A stretch of 5,199 bases of DNA from Alcaligenaceae bacterium (GTDB lineage: Bacteria; Pseudomonadota; Gammaproteobacteria; Burkholderiales; Burkholderiaceae). The position numbers and the translations under genes are program-made. The DNA lies in the NCBI GenBank assembly GCA_947372575.1, contig CANBUF010000177.1, positions 1 through 5,199 of the forward strand. The letters are read 5' to 3'. Positions 1 to 5,199 of this stretch are shown here, piece after piece. Numbering within the stretch: position 1 is the stretch's first letter; every line of letters starts with the position of its first letter. The notes beneath the pieces are model-generated. The model was not told the origin of the DNA, did no database searches, and saw nothing but the letters and a program-made list of their open reading frames with translations.

Positions 1-359
1 GGCAAGTCAGCGCGAACGCGCGTCACGGCGTCCCGGACGTCGTTGACCGCTTCCATTGCGTCTTTTTCAAGAATGAATTCAACGGTGATGGAGACGGTCC
101 CTTCGAGAATCTTAGTGTAGAGATTCTTGACGCCTTGAAGGGTCGCGATTGAGTTTTCAAGTTTGCGTGCGACCTCTGTCTCCAGTGTCGCGGGTGCCGC
201 ACCTGGCAACGTCGCTTCAACGGTTACCGTTGGCAGTTCGATATCTGGAAAATCCTGCACGCTCAGCGCTTTGAAGGACAGCAGCCCAGCAATGGTCAAC
301 AATACGAAAAGCAGGATTGCCGGGATCGGGTGGCGAATGGAGAATGCAGAAAAATTCAT
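1..359 (-). CDS. RND efflux transporter, inner-membrane subunit (AcrB/HAE1 type), N-terminal part only
   Basis: This is the beginning of a proton-driven inner-membrane RND pump; 119 full codons are visible and the gene runs off the left edge (members are usually a little over 1000 residues). ATG at 359-357 starts a protein opening MNFSAFSIRHPIPAIL. One hydrophobic segment at about residues 12-29 matches transmembrane helix 1, which anchors the chain before the periplasmic porter domain. It is followed by the family hallmark VQDFPDIELPTVTVEATLPG (residues 34-53), a PGAAPATLETEVARKLE stretch and a VNDVRDAVTRVRADLP stretch, as in the first porter subdomain. It begins 8 bases after the adaptor stop, and an AGGG overlapping that TAG stop can serve as ribosome binding site, so it is the third gene of the efflux operon. 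The proton-relay residues lie outside the window. The P-D-I-E-L-P pattern suits organic-compound pumps better than metal (CzcA) pumps, but the substrate cannot be told. Confidence 0.93.
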   Translation of the reverse strand, partial: MNFSAFSIRHPIPAILLFVLLTIAGLLSFKALSVQDFPDIELPTVTVEATLPGAAPATLETEVARKLENSIATLQGVKNLYTKILEGTVSITVEFILEKDAMEAVNDVRDAVTRVRADL

Positions 360-367
360 GCCGTGCC

Positions 368-1525
368 CTATTTCTTTGGCTCTGAGGGCGCTAAGGCATC
401 ATTGATATTCACAATGTCGCCATCGGCAAGAAACCCTGCCCCCGCATTTGCAATCTCGTCAGTCGCCTGCACGCCATGCAGGATTTCGACGCGCTGGCCC
501 AGCCGTTGTCCGATCTCGACTTTAGTTTGCGTGACATGCTTGTCTGGATGGACCACGAAAACATAGTTGAATCCATCGCGTGTCACGATCGCTTCTTGAG
601 GGAGCGTCAGACCATTGTTACTGCCAAGAATAAATTCACCTTTGGCGAACATGCCGGCCCTGAGCGTGGTTCCCTGGCCACCCGTGGTGGGTAAATCAAC
701 ATAGACAATGGCTGTTCGACTTTGTGGGTCGACGGTTGGTCCGATGATGCGTACCCGTCCAACTACAGGGGCTGCCCCTTGGGCGAGACTTGCCGGAAAG
801 ACGCGTACCTGCATATCAGGCTTAATCTGACCGAGTTCCGAAGCGGTGACTTCAGCACGCCATTCAAGGCGACTTTGACGCAAAATTCTGTAGAGCTCTG
901 CGCCGGTCGGAATGACCGCACCCAGAGTGGCCTGACGCGAAATGATTTCCCCATCATCGGGGGCAAGGACGCGGGATTTTAATAAACGCAACTCCAGCAC
1001 CTTTGCCTGTGCATCAATCGCTCCCAATCTGGCTTTCGCGGTTTGTTCCGCAGTCAGGTACTGACCAATTTGCTGACTTGAAAGTGCGCCTGAATTCTGG
1101 AGTCCCTTGGCGCGTGCAGCATTTGATTTTGCCTCCGCTAAGGCGGCAGTGGCCTCTGAGATCTGCGCACGTAGGACCGCGAGGTCCGCTTCGAGTGTTT
1201 CGGTTGCAAAGACGGCAAGCACATCATTTTTTTGAACATGGTCGCCTACATTGACTTTGAGCTCAGTCAGTCTCAAGCCGCCAACCTCGACAGATACCGC
1301 AGCCTCTTGCCATGCGGTGATGCTTCCGTTGGCACTCAGGCTTGTTTGCAGGGAGGTTGACTCGGGATGCACGACCGTTACCGTGATCCCCGCCCGGCTA
1401 TCGCGTCCAGCTGTGGAGGAGGTGGCTTGGGCATTGGCAATGGATAGTCCGGCAACCTGGACCCACGCCATGATCAATACGGCAGGTAAGGCTCGGGCGA
1501 TTGCTCGCATTGACTGTTGATTCAT
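368..1525 (-). CDS. RND efflux periplasmic adaptor subunit (membrane fusion protein)
   Basis: This adaptor bridges the RND pump and the outer-membrane channel in the periplasm. It has 385 residues from ATG 1525-1523, close to the usual family size. Residues 1-34 form a Sec signal peptide (basic MRAIARA, hydrophobic core, ANAQA cleavage region). There is no lipobox cysteine, so it is probably soluble or peripheral. The first lipoyl-like half (GGLRLTELKVNVGDHV, about residues 81-96) is followed by an Ala/Gln/Leu-rich alpha-helical hairpin (about 105-182), the second lipoyl half with VLAPDDGEI, a beta-barrel, and a membrane-proximal domain containing LPQEAIVTRDG. I chose ATG 1525 because it overlaps the upstream stop (TGATG) and has GGAA 6 bases upstream. 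In-frame alternatives are ATG 1537, ATG 1510 and TTG 1552; starts 1537 and 1552 only lengthen the residues before the signal peptide. The stop is TAG at 370-368, 8 bases before the pump gene. Family assignment is secure; substrate is unknown. Confidence 0.94.
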   Translation of the reverse strand: MNQQSMRAIARALPAVLIMAWVQVAGLSIANAQATSSTAGRDSRAGITVTVVHPESTSLQTSLSANGSITAWQEAAVSVEVGGLRLTELKVNVGDHVQKNDVLAVFATETLEADLAVLRAQISEATAALAEAKSNAARAKGLQNSGALSSQQIGQYLTAEQTAKARLGAIDAQAKVLELRLLKSRVLAPDDGEIISRQATLGAVIPTGAELYRILRQSRLEWRAEVTASELGQIKPDMQVRVFPASLAQGAAPVVGRVRIIGPTVDPQSRTAIVYVDLPTTGGQGTTLRAGMFAKGEFILGSNNGLTLPQEAIVTRDGFNYVFVVHPDKHVTQTKVEIGQRLGQRVEILHGVQATDEIANAGAGFLADGDIVNINDALAPSEPKK

Positions 1526-2946
1526 CAGTTGTTCCATTCTTTTGGTTCCCAACCACCGCCGACCGCACGATAGAGTGCAATCCAGGCATTCACATGGTCG
1601 CGTTTGAGTATGACGAGAGATAAGTCTGCGTTAAATGACAAGCGTCGCGTCTCTTCGAGCTCAAGCTGGCTTGCCAGCCCGCTCTGCCAGCGTTGCTCCG
1701 CTGCGTGCAACGACTCGTGATAGCCATCGGATGCGATTTGTCCATTTTTTTCACGCATTTCCATGCTGTTGAGCCGCACGAGTGCTTCTTCAACTTCTCT
1801 GACTGCACTTCGCACACGTTGTCTGTAATTCGTTTCAGAGCTCTGATAGGCAACGCGAGCAGTTTCAACGTTGGCTGCAAGTCGTCCTGCATCAAAAATC
1901 GGTAACGTGACTGTCGGGCCAAAAGACCAGGACGAAGTGGTTATGCCGGCATCTGTCGTGCTGAAATTCAATGGGCCAATATTGCCAAGCAGCATAATGC
2001 GAGGAAAGCGTTCCGCTATCCGTGCGCCAATATCCGCACTCGCAGAGGCCAGCTCGCGCTCGGCGGCGGCCACGTCTGGTCGCTGCGCGAGAATTTGTGC
2101 AGGAATCGCTGAGATGGCAATGACCTGTGGTCGAGGGAGTTTAGCCGTACGGTTTTTCAACTGTTCGCGTAAGCCGGATTCTGTCATGCCGGTGAGTGCG
2201 ACCATGCCTTTGATATGGATGTCACATTCAGCACGCTGGGTGACGAGTCGCCCGGTGCCTTCGGCAGCACTGGCGCGTGCGAGGGCCACGTTTGCACTGG
2301 ATTGAAATCCTGCATCCCCAAGTTTGGCACTCAGTGCGGCAGTTTGTTCGCGTGAAATGACATCGGCAGCCGAAAGTTCAACTTGCTGTTCGCAACCGCG
2401 ATAGTTGGTATAGAGATTGGCCATCTCTGCAGCCACCGAAATGCGAGCGGAATGCCAGTTGGCGATCTCTGCATCGAGTTTGGCGAGCGTTGATTCGCTG
2501 CGTCGGCGTACACCTCCGAATAAATCGATTTCCCAGCTCGCCTGAAGTTGTGCCTGACTGGTGGTGTCAATCAGAATGGGTTCGCCTAGTATTAAGGTGC
2601 CGCGCGTGGATGAAGCCGCGCCAGTCACATTGGGAACGGCCTGCGCATTGGCTGAAATATTGAGTGCGCGTGCCTGGGCAATACGCAGGGCAGCAGTCGC
2701 AATCGAGGCGCTTTCAGTTTGAGCGGCTTCGATGAGCTCGGTGAGTAGCGGGTCATTGAATTGCGCCCACCAGTCCTTGAGAGCTTGAGGATTGCCGCTA
2801 TGGGGGAGTGTTTCCTGCCAGGTTTGTGGGGCATTCGGGACAAGGGTCGCCTGCTTTTGATTGTAGTCAGGACCAACTGAGGTGCAGCCTGAAAGGATAC
2901 ACAGACATAGCAGGCAAATACGATGTAAATAGCGTGGAGCTTTCAT
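1525..2946 (-). CDS. RND efflux outer-membrane factor lipoprotein (NodT/OprM/TolC-like)
   Basis: This is the outer-membrane channel of the tripartite pump, 473 residues from ATG 2946-2944, the usual length for the family. The N-terminus is a lipoprotein signal peptide ending in the lipobox L-S-G-C, with Cys21 as lipidation site and Thr at +2, which favours outer-membrane sorting. Recognisable family motifs are SVGPDY just after the lipid anchor, W-E-I-D-LFGG-VRR in the first repeat, LAQRPDVAAAERELASASAD (conserved R-P-D-V), the ARIAERFPRI segment, and LPIFDAGR in the second repeat. Long Ala/Glu-rich helical stretches fit the periplasmic tunnel. It is the first gene of the operon and its TGA stop (1527-1525) shares a base with the adaptor ATG. 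The start is uncertain: a TTG at 2955 in the same frame has AAGAAG five bases upstream, while ATG 2946 has no good ribosome binding site at normal spacing. Both give the same mature lipoprotein. Confidence 0.94.
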   Translation of the reverse strand: MKAPRYLHRICLLCLCILSGCTSVGPDYNQKQATLVPNAPQTWQETLPHSGNPQALKDWWAQFNDPLLTELIEAAQTESASIATAALRIAQARALNISANAQAVPNVTGAASSTRGTLILGEPILIDTTSQAQLQASWEIDLFGGVRRRSESTLAKLDAEIANWHSARISVAAEMANLYTNYRGCEQQVELSAADVISREQTAALSAKLGDAGFQSSANVALARASAAEGTGRLVTQRAECDIHIKGMVALTGMTESGLREQLKNRTAKLPRPQVIAISAIPAQILAQRPDVAAAERELASASADIGARIAERFPRIMLLGNIGPLNFSTTDAGITTSSWSFGPTVTLPIFDAGRLAANVETARVAYQSSETNYRQRVRSAVREVEEALVRLNSMEMREKNGQIASDGYHESLHAAEQRWQSGLASQLELEETRRLSFNADLSLVILKRDHVNAWIALYRAVGGGWEPKEWNN

Positions 2947-2974
2947 AGCCGCCAAATGTACTTCTTTTTAAGAA

Positions 2975-2990
2975 CAATTAACGTTTATTG
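2975..2990. promoter_or_regulatory. Near-perfect 16-base inverted repeat, candidate second operator half
   Basis: CAATTAACGTTTATTG pairs at 7 of 8 positions around the centre between 2982 and 2983, the only mismatch being T2979/T2986. Its right arm shares TATTG with the perfect dyad at 2986-3000, so CAAT, ATTG and CAAT recur at 2975, 2987 and 2996. This could be a second, weaker site for the same dimeric regulator or a chance AT-rich dyad. No regulator gene is in the window. Confidence 0.35.
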
Positions 2991-3000
2991 CACTGCAATA
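2986..3000. promoter_or_regulatory. Perfect 15-base dyad (7-1-7), candidate operator between divergent operons
   Basis: TATTGCA-C-TGCAATA is perfectly symmetric around C2993. It lies 40 bases upstream of the outer-membrane-factor ATG and about 225 bases before the iron-sulfur subunit gene. A symmetric site of this length in a divergent intergenic region fits a dimeric repressor or activator (TetR, MarR and LysR types use sites of similar size). The family cannot be named from the site alone. It has a single-base centre and no T-run, so it is not a terminator. Confidence 0.5.
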
Positions 3001-3019
3001 TTTTATGCTGTTTTATAAG
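2989..3019 (+). promoter_or_regulatory. Weak candidate promoter toward the molybdenum hydroxylase genes
   Basis: TTGCAC (2989-2994) and TATAAG (3014-3019) resemble sigma70 -35 and -10 boxes, but the 19-base spacer is longer than ideal. The -35 would sit inside the perfect dyad, so a bound regulator would block it. It would leave a leader of about 200 bases. Another -10-like hexamer, TAGAAT at 3102-3107, has no convincing -35. The true start cannot be fixed from sequence. Confidence 0.22.
3012..3017 (-). promoter_or_regulatory. Candidate -10 box toward the efflux operon
   Basis: On the minus strand this reads TATAAA, close to the sigma70 consensus, and it is followed downstream by the 2986-3000 dyad, which would then cover the start of transcription. 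I see no good -35 hexamer at 16-18 bases upstream, so this promoter would be weak, activator-dependent, or not real. Confidence 0.2.
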
Positions 3020-3211
3020 AGTTGCTTGGTACACCTCGTTTAAACGCAATTTCTACTCGTAAAAGCCTGAATAATCTGGTGAATCAAGAGGTTCTCTCGG
3101 CTAGAATCAGGCGAGATTTGGCGTACGTATCAATTGCGTATTTGCTCCATGTGCACGGCGCATTGTGAGGTTCAGATCTATCCCATGCAGCGACCAATAC
3201 AACCTTTGACC

Positions 3212-3216
3212 AAGGA
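3212..3216 (+). promoter_or_regulatory. Shine-Dalgarno site of the iron-sulfur subunit gene
   Basis: AAGGA lies eight bases before ATG 3225, close to ideal spacing, and fixes that start codon. Confidence 0.75.
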
Positions 3217-3224
3217 CAAGAATA

Positions 3225-3722
3225 ATGGAACTCAATGTAAATGGCGTCGTCCACAATGTGGATGTTGAGCCGGATATGCCGCTGTTGTGGGCGCTGCGTG
3301 AAGTGGTTGGCCTGACAGGCACAAAATATGGCTGTGGTGTGGCGCAATGTGGGGCGTGCTCGGTGCAGCTCAATGGCGAATTGGTGCGGTCCTGTTCGAT
3401 TCCAGTATCTGGTGCAGCCGGACAGAAAATTACAACTGTTGAAGGGCTTTCAAAAGACACCAGCCATGCTGTCCAAAAGGCCTGGGTCGCACTGGATGTC
3501 CCTCAATGCGGATACTGCCAGTCGGGGCAGGTGATGGCCGCTGTTGCACTGCTCAAGCGCGTACCAAAGCCAACCGATGCCGATATTGACGCAGCGATGA
3601 CCAACATCTGCCGATGTGGCACCTATCAGCGCATACGGGACGGCATTCATGTCGCGGCTGGCCAGAAAAAGCTTGCGGACGTGCTCAAAGAATACGCCAC
3701 AGCTGGCGTGAGCAAGGCTTAA
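3225..3722 (+). CDS. Molybdenum hydroxylase small subunit, two [2Fe-2S] clusters (IorA/xanthine dehydrogenase small-subunit type)
   Basis: This electron-transfer subunit passes electrons from the molybdenum cofactor in the large subunit through two [2Fe-2S] clusters to an outside acceptor. It is complete at 165 residues, normal for two-subunit enzymes such as isoquinoline 1-oxidoreductase. The N-terminal plant-ferredoxin-like domain has Cys37, Cys42, Cys45 and Cys57 in [12 protein letters not shown] and the following RSC. The C-terminal helical domain has Cys95 and Cys98 in QCGYCQSGQ plus Cys129 and Cys131 in ICRCGTY. In relatives, this domain's cluster and its QCGxC glutamine lie near the molybdopterin. 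All eight ligands are present. There is no FAD or NAD domain, so the acceptor is probably a cytochrome c or quinone rather than NAD. It has no signal peptide although its partner is Tat-exported, so folded co-export is likely. The gene ends 13 bases before the large-subunit start. Which aldehyde or N-heterocycle is oxidised cannot be told. Confidence 0.95.
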   Translation: MELNVNGVVHNVDVEPDMPLLWALREVVGLTGTKYGCGVAQCGACSVQLNGELVRSCSIPVSGAAGQKITTVEGLSKDTSHAVQKAWVALDVPQCGYCQSGQVMAAVALLKRVPKPTDADIDAAMTNICRCGTYQRIRDGIHVAAGQKKLADVLKEYATAGVSKA

Positions 3723-3726
3723 GGGG
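3721..3726 (+). promoter_or_regulatory. Shine-Dalgarno site deciding the large-subunit start
   Basis: AAGGGG overlaps the small-subunit TAA stop. It abuts ATG 3727, is 3 bases from ATG 3730, and is 9 bases from ATG 3736. Only the last spacing suits initiation, so 3736 is preferred. The overlap with the stop suggests coupled translation of the two subunits. Confidence 0.65.
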
Positions 3727-3735
3727 ATGATGAAC

Positions 3736-5199
3736 ATGAAAAAAACATCGCAAGTTCCAAGCACGCTGAATCCCTCACGTCGTCAATTTATGATCGGTGC
3801 CGCAACTGCAGGTGCTGGACTCGCTTTGGGAATGACGCTGCCATTTTCAGCTGTCGCGGCTGAGGCTATACCTCTTAAAACCCCCGACGAGGTCAATGTC
3901 TGGGTGGTAGTCAAACCTGACGATACCGTTGTAATTAGAATTGTTCGGTCAGAGATGGGACAAGGTACACGTACAGGCTTGGCTCAGCTGGTTGCCGAAG
4001 AACTGGATTGCGACTGGAAAAAAGTTACGACACAGCAACCAACAGCAGGTGAAAACCTGGCGCGTGGACGCGCATGGGGATCCATGGCAACAGGTGGCAG
4101 CCGTGGGGTACGTGACTCGCAAGACTATGTCCGACGTGGCGGCGCTGCTGCGCGCATGATGCTGATGCAGGCTGCTGCGGATCAATGGAAAGTGCCTGTC
4201 TCGGAGTTGAAAGTCAGCAAGGGTGTGATCACCCATGCGGCCTCAGGTCGAAAAACCAGTTATGGCAAGGTTGCTGATGCTGCCGCCAAACTGACCCCGC
4301 CTGACGCAAAAACAATTGTGCTGAAAAAACCAGCAGAATGGACCATTGCCGGTACTTCTTTGCCACGTCTGGATACTGCGAATAAGGTCAATGGTGCAAA
4401 GGTTTTTACCATCGATATGAAAATGCCCGGGATGCTCTGCGCAGCAGTCAAGAGCTGTCCGGTGTTTGGTGGCAAGCTGGTCGGTTACGACGAAGCTAAA
4501 GTCCTCTCCATGCGAGGAATTAAAGGGGTGGTCAAGGTTGATGATGCCACGGTCGCCGTTGTGGCAGACACCTGGTGGCGTGCCAAAAACGCGCTTGAAA
4601 ACTTGCCGATTGACTGGGATCTGGGTCCAAATGCTAAGGCATCGAGTTCAACCATTGCTGCGAGCCTGAAAGAAGGCCTGGATGCAGAGGGTGATTTCTG
4701 GCAACGTAAAACGGGTGATGCACCTGCTGCGATCAAGACCGCAGCTAAAACGGTCGAGGCCGTGTATGTCACGCCTTTCGTTGCGCACGCGACGATGGAG
4801 CCGATGGGGTGTGTCGTCAAAATTGGTGGTGGCCGCGCCGAGGCCTGGGTGCCAACACAAAACGCCGAGGCCTCTATTGCAGCCTTGTCAGAAGCCTCTG
4901 GCTTGAAACTTGACCTGTGCGATGTCCATACCGTGGACCTGGGCGGCGGTCTCGGCCGTCGTGGTGGTACACAAGATTTCGTGCACCAGGCAGTCGCGAT
5001 TGCCAAACAGTATCCAGACACGCCGATCAAACTGACCTGGAGTCGCGAAGAGGATATGACGCATGATTTTTATCGTCCAACCTCGATGGCTAAAATGTCA
5101 GCAGGCTTGAACGACAAAGGCGAACTGATTGCCTTGCATGCGCGCGTGTCGGGTCAGTCGATTAACGCCTGGCTCGCACCCACTGCGATCAAAAACAAC
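3736..5199 (+). CDS. Molybdopterin-binding large subunit, xanthine dehydrogenase family (IorB/aldehyde oxidoreductase type), 3' end cut
   Basis: This is the catalytic subunit that would bind the molybdopterin cofactor and hydroxylate an aldehyde or N-heterocycle using water. 488 codons are visible and the frame is open at the right edge; relatives of this type are about 700-770 residues, so about the last third is missing, including the expected catalytic Glu near the C-terminus. Residues 1-42 are a Tat signal: S-R-R-Q-F-M (Arg15-Arg16), a mild hydrophobic stretch and an AVA/AA cleavage region. Family landmarks are E-MGQGTRTG (Gly75-Gln76-Gly77), the GSMATGGSRGVRDS loop, W-T-IAGTSLPRLD at the domain junction, HATMEPM (His351-Glu355) and the cofactor-binding loop GGGLGRRGG (403-411). 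The consensus there is usually GGGFGRR, so Leu406 is a conservative change. It forms an operon with the small subunit. Alternative starts at 3727 or 3730 add three or two residues. Enzyme class is firm; substrate is not. Confidence 0.94.
   Translation, partial: MKKTSQVPSTLNPSRRQFMIGAATAGAGLALGMTLPFSAVAAEAIPLKTPDEVNVWVVVKPDDTVVIRIVRSEMGQGTRTGLAQLVAEELDCDWKKVTTQQPTAGENLARGRAWGSMATGGSRGVRDSQDYVRRGGAAARMMLMQAAADQWKVPVSELKVSKGVITHAASGRKTSYGKVADAAAKLTPPDAKTIVLKKPAEWTIAGTSLPRLDTANKVNGAKVFTIDMKMPGMLCAAVKSCPVFGGKLVGYDEAKVLSMRGIKGVVKVDDATVAVVADTWWRAKNALENLPIDWDLGPNAKASSSTIAASLKEGLDAEGDFWQRKTGDAPAAIKTAAKTVEAVYVTPFVAHATMEPMGCVVKIGGGRAEAWVPTQNAEASIAALSEASGLKLDLCDVHTVDLGGGLGRRGGTQDFVHQAVAIAKQYPDTPIKLTWSREEDMTHDFYRPTSMAKMSAGLNDKGELIALHARVSGQSINAWLAPTAIKNN

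Larger units (their letters stand above)
2947..3224. other. Divergent intergenic control region, no gene seen
   Basis: These 278 bases separate the efflux operon from the hydroxylase operon. The half nearest the efflux genes (2955-3020) is AT-rich and holds both dyads and the -10-like sequences. The half from about 3060 to 3224 would be 5' leader for the hydroxylase genes if transcription starts near 3020. It contains only small dyads: AGAG-GTT-CTCT at 3087-3097 and an ATGTGC/GCGCAT pair around 3149-3163. Reading frames here have no coding character. I recognise no riboswitch, small RNA or terminator. Confidence 0.6.

Noticed and set aside
1871..2305. 144-codon plus-strand open frame within the outer-membrane-factor gene
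   Set aside because: It is antisense to a gene with a lipobox and conserved NodT/OprM motifs and has no domain of its own.
2986..3019. Rho-independent terminator in the intergenic region
   Set aside because: The 2986-3000 dyad has a single-base centre and AT-rich arms, so it would not form a good RNA hairpin. It sits between two gene starts, where a terminator is not expected.
3119..3137. Sigma54-type promoter suggested by TGGC followed by TTGC
   Set aside because: The distance between the GG and GC elements is 14 bases rather than the required 10.
3084..3460. Minus-strand reading frames of 87 and 117 codons running from the iron-sulfur subunit gene into the intergenic region
   Set aside because: They lie largely antisense to the strongly supported small-subunit gene, show no family motif or credible ribosome site, and have irregular composition.
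4485..5030. 181-codon minus-strand open frame opposite the molybdenum large-subunit gene
   Set aside because: It is fully antisense to a gene with clear family motifs. Its translation is rich in Ser, Ala, Pro and Thr without any recognisable domain, as expected of an antisense shadow.
1..5199. Mobile element, CRISPR array or phage-derived defence system
   Set aside because: No direct-repeat array, transposase, integrase or terminal inverted repeats are visible, and coding density and composition are even across both operons.

Overview
The window looks like chromosomal DNA from a Gram-negative bacterium, most likely a proteobacterium and perhaps a betaproteobacterium of the Burkholderiales type. 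This rests on an outer-membrane lipoprotein channel, a tripartite RND pump, a twin-arginine-exported molybdenum enzyme, and a base composition that looks slightly above 50% GC by eye. The genus is a guess. I see no insertion sequences, CRISPR arrays, tRNA or rRNA genes.

The left part (1-2946, minus strand) is a tightly packed efflux operon read right to left. It holds an outer-membrane factor lipoprotein (NodT/OprM type), a periplasmic adaptor (membrane fusion protein), and the first 119 codons of an inner-membrane RND transporter of the hydrophobe/amphiphile type, cut by the left window edge. The first two genes overlap by one base (TGATG) and the last two are 8 bases apart. Together they would span inner membrane, periplasm and outer membrane and export toxic organic compounds.

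The middle (2947-3224) is a 278-base non-coding region between two divergent operons. Its main feature is a perfect 15-base dyad (2986-3000) overlapping a second, near-perfect 16-base dyad (2975-2990), next to an AT-rich stretch with -10-like sequences on both strands. This is a good candidate for a shared operator.

The right part (3225-5199, plus strand) starts a molybdenum hydroxylase operon of the xanthine oxidase family, isoquinoline 1-oxidoreductase/aldehyde oxidoreductase type. A complete 165-residue two-[2Fe-2S] small subunit is followed 13 bases later by a Tat-signal-bearing molybdopterin-binding large subunit, cut at residue 488 by the right edge. The enzyme is probably periplasmic, with the signal-less small subunit carried across by the large one.

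The two operons could form one stress or detoxification unit, in which a periplasmic oxidoreductase converts reactive aldehydes or N-heterocycles and a pump expels related compounds. That link is inferred only from the divergent layout. All the protein families here are well known. I find no evidence for an undescribed system, and the intergenic control region is the part most worth following up.
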